Below, piece by piece: positions 10,531-20,201 of a stretch of DNA of 64,000 nt. The notes under the pieces were generated by a model, which saw nothing but the letters and a program-made list of their open reading frames with translations, had not been told where the DNA came from and did no database searches. Position 1 is the first letter of the stretch. Every line of letters starts with the position of its first letter. Position numbers and translations under genes: made by a program. Origin of the DNA: Bradyrhizobium sp. ORS 285 (GTDB lineage Bacteria; Pseudomonadota; Alphaproteobacteria; Rhizobiales; Xanthobacteraceae); assembly GCF_900176205.1 (NCBI RefSeq), contig NZ_LT859959.1:1922001-1986000 (forward strand), in the 5' to 3' direction.

Positions 10531-11810
10531 GCGCGCTCGCAGGTCATCCCGGCCCGGCGGTGCTGGCCCGCCGCTGGCGCGATCCCGCTGCGTGGCGGAC
10601 CACCGTGGACGTCGTGGCGATTCTCCTGGCCGCCTCGCTGCCATGGTCGACCTCGCTGGTGTCGATCCTCGGCGTCGTCATGCTGATCACGATGGTGCCG
10701 TTTCTCGACCTCGACCGTTTGCTGAAGATCCTGAAGCAGCCGATCTCGCTGGCGCCGATCGCGCTGTTCGTCCTGGCGCTGGTCGGCACCTTGTGGTCGG
10801 ACGCGGCCTGGGGTGCGCGGCTCTACGCGGTCGGGCCAGCCGCGAAACTCTTGGTGCTGCCGGCGCTGCTCTATCACTTCCAGCGCTCCGAGCGGGGCCT
10901 GTGGGTGTTCACGGCCTTTCTCGCCTCCTGCGTGCTGATGGTCGTGATGTCGACGGCGGTCGCGTTCAATCCGGCCTTGGCGCTGAAGGCGAACGCCGAC
11001 CGCGGCATCTTCGTGAAGAACTACATCGATCAGGGCCAGGAATTCTCGCTGTGCGCCGTGGCGCTGGCTTATCCGATCGCGCAGCTGTTGCGCGCCCGTC
11101 GCTTCGTGCCGGCCGGCATTCTCACCGCGATCATGATTGCTTTCCTCGCCAATATGATCTTCATCGTGGTCTCGCGCACGGCGCTGGTCACGATCCCCAT
11201 CCTGCTCGCCGTGTTCGGCCTGATCCACCTGAAATGGCGGGCCAATCTGATGATCGCGGTCACGGCTGTCGTGATCGGCCTGGCCGCATGGTCGGTCTCG
11301 CCGCAGTTACAGCAGAAGGTGTCGACGTTCACGCAGCAGTACCAGGATTACAGGAATGACCGCGGCGTCACCTCGATCGGCGAGCGGCTGGAGTTCTGGC
11401 GCAAATCGCTGCACTTCTTCGCCGATGCGCCGCTGATCGGGCATGGCTCGGGCTCGACGCGTCATCTGTTCGAGCTGGCCGCGAGCGGCCGCACGGACCT
11501 TGCCGCCGGCACAGTGGTCGGCAATCCCCACAACCAGACGCTTAACGTCGCGGTGCAGTGGGGCACGCTCGGCGTGGTCATTCTCTACGCGATGTGGGCG
11601 GTGCATCTGCTGCTGTTCCGGGGCGACGGCCTCGTGCCCTGGATCGGCTTGCTCGTCGTTGTGCAGAACATCTTCACCTCGCTGTTCAACTCCCACATCT
11701 TCGATTTCCACGAGGGGTGGATGTATGTGATCGGCGTCGGCGTCGCCGGCGGCATGGTGCTGCGATCACGGACGAAGCCCGACGCGGGGCAGGGGGCCGT
11801 CACGCCATGA
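10527..11810 (+). CDS. waaL: O-antigen ligase family membrane protein
   Basis: This 427-residue protein has about ten hydrophobic helices, with a large periplasmic loop toward the C-terminus. That loop contains the ligase-type block [11 protein letters not shown] and [18 protein letters not shown]; the His in NPHN matches the conserved catalytic His of the Wzy_C/WaaL family. Such proteins join O-antigen from undecaprenyl pyrophosphate to lipid A-core in the periplasm. Translation is coupled to hldE by an ATGA overlap and to the following dehydratase by another. Ligase rather than polymerase is inferred from the core-gene context and the Wzm/Wzt exporter elsewhere in the window. Confidence 0.8.
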   Translation: MSALAGHPGPAVLARRWRDPAAWRTTVDVVAILLAASLPWSTSLVSILGVVMLITMVPFLDLDRLLKILKQPISLAPIALFVLALVGTLWSDAAWGARLYAVGPAAKLLVLPALLYHFQRSERGLWVFTAFLASCVLMVVMSTAVAFNPALALKANADRGIFVKNYIDQGQEFSLCAVALAYPIAQLLRARRFVPAGILTAIMIAFLANMIFIVVSRTALVTIPILLAVFGLIHLKWRANLMIAVTAVVIGLAAWSVSPQLQQKVSTFTQQYQDYRNDRGVTSIGERLEFWRKSLHFFADAPLIGHGSGSTRHLFELAASGRTDLAAGTVVGNPHNQTLNVAVQWGTLGVVILYAMWAVHLLLFRGDGLVPWIGLLVVVQNIFTSLFNSHIFDFHEGWMYVIGVGVAGGMVLRSRTKPDAGQGAVTP

Positions 11811-13720
11811 CGCGCCTGTCGCAACTCAATTCACGCAACCTGCTGATCGCGGCCCACGACCTCCTGGCCAGCATCGTCGCGCTGTTTGCGGCGTTCTACA
11901 TCCGCTTCGAAGGCGCCAGCACGTTCTGGGATCGGGTGCCCCTGCTGCTGCAGATCCTGCCTTACTTCATCGCCTTCAGCTTCGTCGTCTTCTATTTCTC
12001 CAACCTGCTGACCACCAAGTGGCGCTTCACCTCGCTGCCGGACGCGCTCAACATCGTGCGGGTCGCCACCGTGCTGGCGCTCGCCTTCCTGGTGCTCGAC
12101 TACATCATCGTCGCGCCCAACGTGCGCGGCACGTTCTTCTTCGGCAAGCTCACGATCATCCTGTTCTGGTTCCTGGAGATCTTTGCGCTCAGCACGCTGC
12201 GCTTCGCCTATCGCTATTTCCGCTACACGCGGGTGCGACGGCACGCGCGATCCGAAGATGCCGCGCCGGCGCTTCTGATCGGCCGCGCGGCGGATGCGGA
12301 GGTCGTGCTGCGGGGCATCGAGAGTGGAGCGGTCAAGCGGATCTGGCCGATCGGCATTCTCTCGCCGTCCACGGCCGATCGTGGCCAACTGATCCGCGGC
12401 GTTCCCGTGCTCGGCGGCATGGATGACGTCGAGGACGTCGCGGCCGACTTTGCCCGGCGCGACCGGCCGATCGCGCGCGCGCTGATGATGCCCACCGCAT
12501 TCGAGCCCGACTGCCATCCGGAAACCTTCCTGATGCGCGCGCGGCGGCTGCGCCTGATCGTCAGCCGGCTGCCGTCGCTGGAGAGTGGCGATGCGCCGCG
12601 ACTCGCGCCGGTCGCCGTCGAGGACCTGCTGCTGCGGCCAAGTCACAAGATCGACTACGGCCGGTTGGAAGCGCTGGTGCGCGGCAAGGCCGTCGTCGTG
12701 ACCGGCGGCGGCGGCTCGATCGGGGCCGAGATCTGCCAGCGCGTCGTGGCGTTCGGTGCGGCGCGGCTGCTCATTCTCGAAAACTCCGAGCCGGCGCTCT
12801 ATGCGATCACCGAGGCGCTCGCGGCCGAGCCCGAGGCGAACGTCGCCGTCGAGGGCCGCATCGCCGACATCCGCGACCGCGACCGGGTGTTTGCGCTGAT
12901 CGGCGAGTTCAAGCCGGATCTGGTGTTCCACGCCGCGGCGCTTAAGCACGTGCCGATCCTCGAGCGTGACTGGAGCGAGGGCGTCAAGACCAACATCTTC
13001 GGTTCGATCAATGTGGCTGATGCTGCTGTCGCTTCGGGGGCCGAGGCGATGGTGATGATCTCCACCGACAAGGCGATCGAGCCGGTGTCGATGCTGGGCC
13101 TCACCAAGCGGTTCGCCGAGATGTACTGCCAGGCGCTCGACCGCCAGCTCGCCGAGCGGCCGGCGGGGCGGCCGCCGATGCGGCTGATCTCGGTGCGCTT
13201 CGGCAACGTGCTGGCGTCGAACGGCTCCGTCGTGCCGAAGTTCAAGGCGCAGATCGAGGCCGGCGGTCCGGTGACCGTGACGCATCCGGATATGGTGCGC
13301 TACTTCATGACGATCCGCGAGGCCTGCGACCTCGTCATCACCGCGGCCTCGCATGCGCTGGCGCCGCAGCGGCCGGATGTCTCGGTCTATGTGCTCAACA
13401 TGGGCCAGCCGGTGCGTATCGTCGAGCTCGCCGAGCGCATGATCCGATTGTCGGGACTGCAGCCGGGCTACGACGTCGAGATCAAGTTCACCGGCATCCG
13501 CCCGGGCGAGCGGCTCAACGAGATCCTGTTCGCGAGCGAGGAGCCGCCGGTCGAGATCGGCGTCGCCGGGATCATGGCGGCGACGCCGAACGAGCCGCCG
13601 ATGCCGACACTGAAGGCGTGGATCGCGGCGCTTGATCAGGCGATCGGGCGCAATGATCCCATCACGATCAAGTCGGTGCTGAAGGATGCGGTGCCGGAGT
13701 TCGGCTCGAGCGCAGCCTGA
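11807..13720 (+). CDS. Membrane-anchored nucleotide-sugar 4,6-dehydratase (CapD/WbpM type)
   Basis: The 637-residue protein has about four N-terminal transmembrane helices (residues 10-140), a CoA-binding-like Rossmann region, and a C-terminal SDR domain of the FlaA1/CapD/WbpM family. The SDR part begins at VVVTGGGGSIGAEICQRV. It contains HAAALKHVPILE, ISTDKAIEPVS, and the family-typical MLGLTKRFAEMY in which Met replaces the usual Tyr and the Lys is retained. Such enzymes convert UDP-GlcNAc to 4-keto-6-deoxy sugars leading to QuiNAc, FucNAc or bacillosamine-type residues. The start overlaps the ligase stop (ATGA). The convergent WecA-type gene ends only 3 bp away. Product specificity is inferred. 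Confidence 0.88.
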   Translation: MTRLSQLNSRNLLIAAHDLLASIVALFAAFYIRFEGASTFWDRVPLLLQILPYFIAFSFVVFYFSNLLTTKWRFTSLPDALNIVRVATVLALAFLVLDYIIVAPNVRGTFFFGKLTIILFWFLEIFALSTLRFAYRYFRYTRVRRHARSEDAAPALLIGRAADAEVVLRGIESGAVKRIWPIGILSPSTADRGQLIRGVPVLGGMDDVEDVAADFARRDRPIARALMMPTAFEPDCHPETFLMRARRLRLIVSRLPSLESGDAPRLAPVAVEDLLLRPSHKIDYGRLEALVRGKAVVVTGGGGSIGAEICQRVVAFGAARLLILENSEPALYAITEALAAEPEANVAVEGRIADIRDRDRVFALIGEFKPDLVFHAAALKHVPILERDWSEGVKTNIFGSINVADAAVASGAEAMVMISTDKAIEPVSMLGLTKRFAEMYCQALDRQLAERPAGRPPMRLISVRFGNVLASNGSVVPKFKAQIEAGGPVTVTHPDMVRYFMTIREACDLVITAASHALAPQRPDVSVYVLNMGQPVRIVELAERMIRLSGLQPGYDVEIKFTGIRPGERLNEILFASEEPPVEIGVAGIMAATPNEPPMPTLKAWIAALDQAIGRNDPITIKSVLKDAVPEFGSSAA

Positions 13721-13723
13721 GCT

Positions 13724-14725
13724 TCAGCGGCGTGGCCGGGAAAACCGGCTCAACACCCAGGTGACGGCGCCGAGACCGAACACGACCAGGATGGCGTCCG
13801 CTGCCGGGGAGTGCAGCCCCACAGAGAGCATGGTGAGCGCCGCAAGCGCGATGTTGAGGATGAACACCTCGCGCACGACGGCGGCCACCGTGAAGCCGTT
13901 GTCGGTGGCACGCTGATAGAAGTGCGTGCGGTGCGCCGCCCAGAACGGCTCGCGCCGCGCCATCCGCCGCAGCAGGGTGAAGGTGGCGTCGACCAGATAA
14001 TAGAGCGGCAGCAGCAATGCGGCGGCAATGTATCCCTGCCAGGCCAGATGCAGCAGGCCCCAGCCGAGCAGCAGGCCGATCGGCAGACTGCCGACGTCGC
14101 CGAGAAAGACTTCCGCGACAGGGCGGTTGAAGGGCGCAAAGCCGAGCATGGCGCCGCATAGCGCGGCCGCGATGGCGGTCGGCGGCCAGGGCAGCTCACC
14201 GGAGAGGCCGAACAGGACCAGCGTCGCGGTGATCGGCACCGCCTCGGCCACAGTCATGAGGTCGAGCCCGTCCATGAAGTTGACGAGGTTGACGAACCAC
14301 AGGCCTGCTATCAGCAGCAGCGTGCGCTCGACGGCCAACGGGATCAGAAATAGGCGGAGATCATCAGGCGCGCTGAAGACGACGAGGCCGACGGCCAGAC
14401 CCTGCAGGATGAAGCGCGGCAGCACCGGGATCGGCCTGATGTCGTCGACCAGGCCGACCAGCCCCAGCATCGGCACGGCGACGAACAGCATCGTCAGCGG
14501 CGCAAAGCCGAGCACGGATGCAAAGGCACCGCCGACCACGAGCGTCGCACCGACCACCGCAATCCCGGCGCCCTGCGGCGTCGGGATCTTGTGCGAGGAG
14601 CGCGCGTTCGGCCGAGCCAGCGCATAACGCTGCAGCAGCGGGCGCAGCAGCACGATCGAGACGGCGCACATCACGGCCGCCAGCAGGGCGATCAGGGCGG
14701 CATTGGCGGCTGGGGTGGCGATCAT
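13724..14725 (-). CDS. WecA/WbpL-type undecaprenyl-phosphate sugar-phosphotransferase
   Basis: A 333-residue polytopic protein (about ten helices) of the MraY/WecA superfamily, which starts polysaccharide synthesis by placing a sugar-1-phosphate on undecaprenyl phosphate. The catalytic features are LVDDIRP, the NFMDGLD loop with paired acidic residues, FLGDVGSLPIG, and a cytoplasmic HRTHFYQR near the C-terminus, which is typical of the WecA/WbcO branch. Its ATG overlaps the end of the preceding glycosyltransferase by four bases. Beside a CapD/WbpM-type dehydratase, the natural guess is an initiating QuiNAc- or FucNAc-1-phosphate transferase. Confidence 0.87.
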   Translation of the reverse strand: MIATPAANAALIALLAAVMCAVSIVLLRPLLQRYALARPNARSSHKIPTPQGAGIAVVGATLVVGGAFASVLGFAPLTMLFVAVPMLGLVGLVDDIRPIPVLPRFILQGLAVGLVVFSAPDDLRLFLIPLAVERTLLLIAGLWFVNLVNFMDGLDLMTVAEAVPITATLVLFGLSGELPWPPTAIAAALCGAMLGFAPFNRPVAEVFLGDVGSLPIGLLLGWGLLHLAWQGYIAAALLLPLYYLVDATFTLLRRMARREPFWAAHRTHFYQRATDNGFTVAAVVREVFILNIALAALTMLSVGLHSPAADAILVVFGLGAVTWVLSRFSRPRR

Positions 14726-15879
14726 CGGCGCGTGTCCTTAGCCACGGTGAGGCGATCATAGAGCGCCACGACGGAACGGCCGATGATCCTGGCCGAGAGC
14801 TTGTCCTCGACGAGCTGCCGGGCCGCCTGGCCGTAGCGCGCGCGCAGCTCGGGCGAGGTCGCCAGCTGCAGCATCGCCTGCGCCAGGGCGGCCGCATCCT
14901 CGACCGGCGCCGAGAGCCCGGTCTGGCCATGGATCGCGATCTCGCGACAGCCGGGAGCATCGGTCGACACCAGCGGTCGGCCGCAGGCGGCAGCTTCCAG
15001 CAGGCTGACGGGAAGCCCTTCCCGATGCGAGGGCAGCACCGCGACATGGCAGCGCCGCCAGAGTTCGGTGATATCCTTGATCTGGCCGAGCAAGGTGATG
15101 CCGGGCTGGTGGCGCCAGGCTTCCATCTCCTCGGCAGACACCGAGGCCGGGTTGGCTGGATCGGGCGACCCGGCGATCAGCAGCTGATCGTCGCGGCCCT
15201 GCTGGCGCAGCATCCGGTGGGCGGCCACCAGCGCGCGGATGCCCTTGTCCGTCAATAGGCGCCCGGCGAAGCCGAAGGTGATCGGCCCATCCGGCTCGGG
15301 CAGCCGCTGGAAGCGGTCGGTGTCGACGCCGGAGCCCGGAATCAGCGTGATCTTGTCGGCGCGCACGCCCATCGCCTGCAGCGCGTCGCGATCATCCGGA
15401 TTCTGCACCAGCACGCAGCTCGGCGCCCGGTTCATCAGCTTTGGCAGCAGCCACAGCAGGCCCTGCTTGAGCAGGCGCGAGCGCCAGCTCGACGACGTGA
15501 AGATATAGCCCATGCCGGTCATGGCGTTGATGACCGGCGTGGCTTGGCCGAGCGCGGCGAGCGAGCCGAGCACGCTGGCTTGCAGACCCGAATGGTGCAC
15601 GACGTCCGGCTGGATCGCCGTTTCCACGGCACGGATCGCGCGGATCGTGGGCATGGCCGATGAGGGCGACAGCCCGCCGCGCCGGAACGGGATCGGATGC
15701 AGCACGAAGCGCTCGGCAGCGATCGCAGCCTCGCCCGCGTTGACGTTGGTCGCGACATGCACCTCATAGCCAGCATCGCGCGCCGCCCGCGCCATCGGCA
15801 GCCGGTGCATCAGAAAGGCGTAATCCTCGTTGGCCACGTAGAGCAGGCGGCGGGGCGAAGCGGAGCGGGGCGGGGGCAT
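14722..15879 (-). CDS. GT4 glycosyltransferase
   Basis: A 385-residue two-domain GT-B glycosyltransferase. The N-terminal part has LLYVANEDYAFLMHRLP and HHSGLQASVLGSLA. The C-terminal donor domain has FGFAGRLLTDKGI and the GT4 signature HREGLPVSLLEAAACGRPLV with its Glu pair. It resembles enzymes that act on undecaprenyl-linked sugars in cooperation with WecA/WbpL-type proteins, and it is translationally coupled to one here. The ATG at 15879 was preferred; a TTG at 15921 would add 14 residues. Donor and acceptor cannot be read from the sequence. Confidence 0.88.
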   Translation of the reverse strand: MPPPRSASPRRLLYVANEDYAFLMHRLPMARAARDAGYEVHVATNVNAGEAAIAAERFVLHPIPFRRGGLSPSSAMPTIRAIRAVETAIQPDVVHHSGLQASVLGSLAALGQATPVINAMTGMGYIFTSSSWRSRLLKQGLLWLLPKLMNRAPSCVLVQNPDDRDALQAMGVRADKITLIPGSGVDTDRFQRLPEPDGPITFGFAGRLLTDKGIRALVAAHRMLRQQGRDDQLLIAGSPDPANPASVSAEEMEAWRHQPGITLLGQIKDITELWRRCHVAVLPSHREGLPVSLLEAAACGRPLVSTDAPGCREIAIHGQTGLSAPVEDAAALAQAMLQLATSPELRARYGQAARQLVEDKLSARIIGRSVVALYDRLTVAKDTRR

Positions 15880-16026
15880 TGAACTCACGGTCTCAAGCGG
15901 TCTCGGCGCCGTATAGGCCAAGAGCCGCCCTGGCGCGAGCCGTTATCTACCTCGCCCGCCGTCGTGAACGCCCGCGGGAGGTCCGGCGGTCGTTAGCCGT
16001 GTCGCCGGTCCGCAACGCCGCTCGGC

Positions 16027-19000
16027 TCAGACCAGGTGGAAGCTCGACAGGTGCGACAGCAGCTCGGCCGTCGAAACATGCTGGATCGTGATGGTGTCCA
16101 GTGCCGCATCGGTGATGACCGCGTTGCCCGCCGCATCGTCATGGATCGCCGCCTGCAGCGCCGACTGGTCGGCGAAGAGGTTCTGGCTGAACACGATCTT
16201 GTCGGTGCCGAGGGTAAAGTCCGCGATGCTCGCCTGGCCGAAATGCGCCGCGAACACGAAGGTGTCATGCCCCTGCAGCGACACCGGCTGAGACGCCGTG
16301 CCGGGCTCTTGCGCGGCGGCGCTGGAGATCAAAGTGCCGCCCTGGCCGTCCGCCGTGAAGTGGAAGTTGTCATGCGACAGCGGCCCGACGAAGTGCAGCG
16401 ATGAGCTGTTCGTCCCGTCGCTCAGCGACAGTACCCCGCTCGCCTCGTCGAAATGCGTCTGCAGCGACGTGAAGGCGATGCTCTTGAGGTCGATCTGGGC
16501 TGCGGTGCTGCCGAAGCCGACGAGATTGCCGCTGAAGGACGGCGAGGGGAGGACCAAGTCGGTGCCTGCAGACGTGCTGGCGGTCATTGCGGTCGCCGTC
16601 AGCGCGCTGACGGACGGCGGAATCCCGATCGTGCCGTCGCCGTTCAGGTCCTGGTGAAAGCTGGTCTCCAGGGCCTCGAGGGAGGCCGAGCTGCCTGCCA
16701 CGGCGCCGATCGCATTGCCGGTGTAGTTGCCGGTACTGTCGGTGTTCCAGACCGTGTAGAGGTCGGAGCCGGCCATCTTCCAGGCGATCTGATAGCCGCT
16801 GCCCGAGGCCTCCGCGCCGATCGCCGCCCAGCCGCCGAACTGGCCGGCGACGACGATGTTGCCGCCAAACGTCACGGGGATTGCCGTGCCACCGGACACG
16901 GGCGTCATCAGGTAGGTCGTGCCGGAAAGGGACAGGCTTGTCGACCCCAGGGCCTCGATCACGCTGCCGCTGGGCGTCGTGCTCGGCGCGCCGATGGTGC
17001 CGTCGCCGTTCAGGTCCTGGTGGAAGCTGGTCTCCAGGGCTTCGAGGGAGGCCGAGCTGCCCGCCACGGCCCCGATCGCGTTGCTCGTGTAGTTGCCGCT
17101 GCAGTCGGTGTTCCAGACCGTATAGAGGTCGGAGCCGGCCATCTTCCAGGCGACCAGATAGCCGCTGCCGGATGTCTCGGCAGCGATCGGATTCCAGCCG
17201 CCGAGCTGACCGAAGGTCACGACGCTGCCGCCGAACTTGATCTGCGGACCGGTGCCGCCGGCCACCGGATTGAGGAAGTAGCTCGAGCCGGCGAGCACCA
17301 GGCTGGTCGATCCGGCCGATTCGATCACCGTGCTCGGAATGCCGATGGTGCCGTCGCCGTTCAGATCCTGCTGGAAATTGGTCTCCAGCATTTCCAGCGC
17401 ATTGCTGCTGCCGCTGACGGCGCCGATGGCATTGCCGGTGTAGCTGCCGCCGCTGTCGGTGTTCCAGACCGTGTAGAGGTCGGAGCCGGCCATCTTCCAG
17501 GCGATCTGATAGCCGCTGCCGACGGCTTCGGCGGCGATCGGGGTCCAGCCGCCCAGCTGTCCCGGCGCGACTGTGGAGCCGTTGAACTTCACCTGGGGGC
17601 CGGTGCCGCCGGCGACGGGATTGAGGAAATAGCTGCTGCCGGATTGGACGAGGCTGGTGGCGCCCATGGCCTCAATGACGGTGCTCGCCACGCCGATCTT
17701 GCCGTCCCCGTTCAGATCCTGCTGGAACGAGGTCTCGAACGTCTCGAACGAGGTCGAGCTTCCGGACACGGCGCCGATCGCGTTGCCCGTGTAGTTGCCG
17801 GCGCCGTCGACGTTCCAGACGGTGTAGAGATCCTGCCCCTGGAACTTCCACGCGACCTCGTAGCCGCCGCTGCCGTTGGATTCGACGCCGATCGGCATCC
17901 AGTTGCTCAGCTGGTGAACCACTACGTTCGCGCCGTTGAACCGCAGCGCCACCGTGGTGCTTCCGCCGATGGTGTTCAGATCGTAGATCACGCCGACCTG
18001 GGCGAGGCTGATCGATCCGAGAGCCTCGAGGACCGTGTTGGCAAAATACGGCGCCGAACTGACCGCCGGGTTGAGTTGGGCGAGGCCTGCACCGGCCACG
18101 GCGGAATTGGCCATCGGCACGGCGGTCTGCTGCAGGATCTCCGAAACGTTCGCCGAGCTCAGCGTCGGGTTGGCTGTCAGGATCAAGGCCGAGATCGCGG
18201 CGACGGTGGGCGCAGCCGCGGATGTGCCGTAGAAGTCGGTCATGCCGGAGACCGTCGTCGCGATGTTGTCGACGCCGGACACCACAACAGGGTTGAGCTG
18301 AAGCGGCGTGGTAAGGCGCGTGCCGTCATTGGCGAACAGGATCTCTGTCCCGGCTCCCGATGACGAAAAGCTTTCCGAGACGGCTGTTGCGCCGAAGGCC
18401 GGCGTATTGGCACTGTTCACCGCTCCGACGGTGATCACCCCTGGTGTCATCGCGTGACCGAAAACAGTGCCGACGTTCGCGCCGCTGATGGAAACCGGTG
18501 CGCCGTTGCCTGCCAGGATCTCCTTGATCATGGAGGGAGGAGTAAATCCTGTGTTCGCGATGACGATTTGGTAGGTGCCCGAGACCGAGAAACGCAAACC
18601 AATCCACGGGTTCAAAGAATTGTTTGTAACGTATCCGAGGAACTGTCCATTCTGAAACACGTCGACCGCGAGGTGTGATGTGTCTTGACCCCAGGCCTGG
18701 TCCCATTGCACGAGCAGGCTCGCGCCTGCGGTCACGGTCATGGTTTGCGCGATGCTGCCGCCGAAGCTCAGCGCATTGCCATCGAAATATTTCCCGCCGA
18801 TGCTGCCCGAGGTCGCCGTCCATGACGTCTGGTAGGCCGAGCTTCCGTTGTTGCCGGCCGAGGTGACATAGGTCACGCCCATCGCCTGAACGGTCTGAAT
18901 CGCCTGAGCGACAACGCCGTTCTGGAAGAAGGGCTCGTCCGAATAGCTCACATCGTCGACGATGACCTTGCAGCCGGCATTGGCGAGGGCGATGATGCCG

Positions 19001-19920
19001 TTGGCAAAATCCTGCTCGCTTTGGAACGCCGTGTAGAAGGCGAGGCTGGCATCGGGGGCGATGTCGTGGATGACCTGCATCATCGCACGGCCTTCGTCCG
19101 TCCCGCCGGATGGCATGTCCTTGAGAATCTGGATCTTGGAGTCCGAAGGCAAGGCTCCGCTGGCTTCGTCGGCCGCCGCGCCACCGAGATTGTTGAAGCT
19201 GCTGGACAGCACGCCGATCTTGATGCCAGCTCCCGTCACGCCGGTGGAGTTACCGCCCAGCGCCTGCACGACCTGGGCGCTCGTCGCCCCTTGCGCACCG
19301 ACCGCCGAGGTGACGGCTTCCGTCACCGCGTCCTGAAGTGATCCATGAGCCGCTGAGCTCGGGCTGACCTGTGCCGATCCGCCCTGCACAGGTTCGCCAA
19401 GCGCCCAGGTCTGCAGCAATGCCCCCGCGCCGAACCATGGTTCGGCGCCGGTCGACAGCGCCACGGCGCTCGCGCTGATGCCATGCTCGACGACATGCGT
19501 CGTCTCGGTTGTCACAACACCGGCAGGCGCGGGCGGATTGAAGGTGCTCTCCTGAATGACCTGCCAGGACGAGCCGACGACGGCCGTCCAGGTGGTGGCT
19601 GCCTTAGCCGCGTGCTGCGCCCTGACATGGGCCTCCACGTTGATGCTGCTCCACTGGGTGACCGGCGTCGGCTCGCCATCGCCCTGCGTGGCGGTGTCGG
19701 TCGCGGCTTCGGCGCTGGACGGCAAGGGGAGAGGAGCGGACGGACCATGCTGCGGCTGCGCGACGGCGGATGGCGATACATCGTCGACGTCACCAGGTCC
19801 AGGTCGCAGCGGCACGTCTCGTTCGTGATGATTGTCGGCCACGGGATCGAAGATGAGGGACTGTGCGGCCTCGCGTCGGGACTGGGAGATTTCGTCGGCG
19901 CGATTCGGTTGGGATAGCAT
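16027..19920 (-). CDS. Large secreted subtilisin/sedolisin-like protease with W-rich repeats
   Basis: The 1297-residue protein has no Sec signal peptide. Residues about 1-220 are low-complexity. About 230-600 resemble an S8/S53 protease. The nucleophile is in GTSAAAP (Ser567). The expected His loop reads DEGRAMMQVIHDIAP (Glu276), and VDDVSY (Asp322/323) lies where an oxyanion residue is expected. The usual first-strand Asp is replaced in GVLSSSF (Ser240). Then follow four ~117-residue tryptophan-rich repeats (W_rich_C-like), each ending in a calcium-loop-like DLNGDGxIG. The final ~160 residues end in LLSHLSSFHLV, nearly the same as the neighbouring metalloprotease. This pattern suggests type I secretion, an inference; no T1SS genes are in the window. 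Confidence 0.82.
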   Translation of the reverse strand: MLSQPNRADEISQSRREAAQSLIFDPVADNHHERDVPLRPGPGDVDDVSPSAVAQPQHGPSAPLPLPSSAEAATDTATQGDGEPTPVTQWSSINVEAHVRAQHAAKAATTWTAVVGSSWQVIQESTFNPPAPAGVVTTETTHVVEHGISASAVALSTGAEPWFGAGALLQTWALGEPVQGGSAQVSPSSAAHGSLQDAVTEAVTSAVGAQGATSAQVVQALGGNSTGVTGAGIKIGVLSSSFNNLGGAAADEASGALPSDSKIQILKDMPSGGTDEGRAMMQVIHDIAPDASLAFYTAFQSEQDFANGIIALANAGCKVIVDDVSYSDEPFFQNGVVAQAIQTVQAMGVTYVTSAGNNGSSAYQTSWTATSGSIGGKYFDGNALSFGGSIAQTMTVTAGASLLVQWDQAWGQDTSHLAVDVFQNGQFLGYVTNNSLNPWIGLRFSVSGTYQIVIANTGFTPPSMIKEILAGNGAPVSISGANVGTVFGHAMTPGVITVGAVNSANTPAFGATAVSESFSSSGAGTEILFANDGTRLTTPLQLNPVVVSGVDNIATTVSGMTDFYGTSAAAPTVAAISALILTANPTLSSANVSEILQQTAVPMANSAVAGAGLAQLNPAVSSAPYFANTVLEALGSISLAQVGVIYDLNTIGGSTTVALRFNGANVVVHQLSNWMPIGVESNGSGGYEVAWKFQGQDLYTVWNVDGAGNYTGNAIGAVSGSSTSFETFETSFQQDLNGDGKIGVASTVIEAMGATSLVQSGSSYFLNPVAGGTGPQVKFNGSTVAPGQLGGWTPIAAEAVGSGYQIAWKMAGSDLYTVWNTDSGGSYTGNAIGAVSGSSNALEMLETNFQQDLNGDGTIGIPSTVIESAGSTSLVLAGSSYFLNPVAGGTGPQIKFGGSVVTFGQLGGWNPIAAETSGSGYLVAWKMAGSDLYTVWNTDCSGNYTSNAIGAVAGSSASLEALETSFHQDLNGDGTIGAPSTTPSGSVIEALGSTSLSLSGTTYLMTPVSGGTAIPVTFGGNIVVAGQFGGWAAIGAEASGSGYQIAWKMAGSDLYTVWNTDSTGNYTGNAIGAVAGSSASLEALETSFHQDLNGDGTIGIPPSVSALTATAMTASTSAGTDLVLPSPSFSGNLVGFGSTAAQIDLKSIAFTSLQTHFDEASGVLSLSDGTNSSSLHFVGPLSHDNFHFTADGQGGTLISSAAAQEPGTASQPVSLQGHDTFVFAAHFGQASIADFTLGTDKIVFSQNLFADQSALQAAIHDDAAGNAVITDAALDTITIQHVSTAELLSHLSSFHLV
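16621..18036 (-). repeat. Four tandem ~351-bp tryptophan-rich repeats in the S8/S53-like protease
   Basis: Four units run from VIEALGS through GQLGGWNPIAAE and DLYTVWNTD to DLNGDGTIG. The DLNGDG codon blocks fall near 16624, 16990, 17341 and 17692, giving periods of 366, 351 and 351 bp. They are closely similar at DNA level to the array at 20638-22035. The repeat matches the tryptophan-rich C-terminal domain family known from Synechocystis proteins, as I remember it. Confidence 0.85.
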
Positions 19921-20067
19921 GGATGCAACGATGATGACCCGTCATGGAAACCGACGGAGAGATGGAAATGAAGCACCGTGCCGTGATGCTCCGCGATCTT
20001 GTATAAAATCGTACCGAAGAATGGCGGCTCCCGCCATACGTCATGGTTGGACCAGGCCGATCAATTT

Positions 20068-20101
20068 CAATCGTGGGTAGCATCCGATCCGGCCACGATT
20101 G
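20068..20101. promoter_or_regulatory. 9-bp-arm inverted repeat between the two protease genes
   Basis: CAATCGTGG at 20068-20076 is mirrored exactly by CCACGATTG at 20093-20101 with a 16-bp spacer. It lies about 150 bp upstream of the start of the S8/S53-like protease gene and about 100 bp beyond the end of the metalloprotease gene. It could be an operator or part of a terminator. The spacing between arm centres (25 bp) is larger than a simple dimer site. The remainder of the 282-bp gap shows no gene. Confidence 0.35.
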
Positions 20102-20201
20102 CCCCCATCTGGTTGCCACTGTGACGCAGCCGCAGTGCTGCCCCCCAGGACATGACGGGACATTCCGGCTGTCGCCGGCCCCGTAGCCCGAGGTTTGTGG
20201 C

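Noticed and set aside
16453..18363. 636-codon + strand frame with internal periodicity
   Set aside because: It is the antisense shadow of the tryptophan-rich repeats, and its periodicity comes from them. No recognisable domains.
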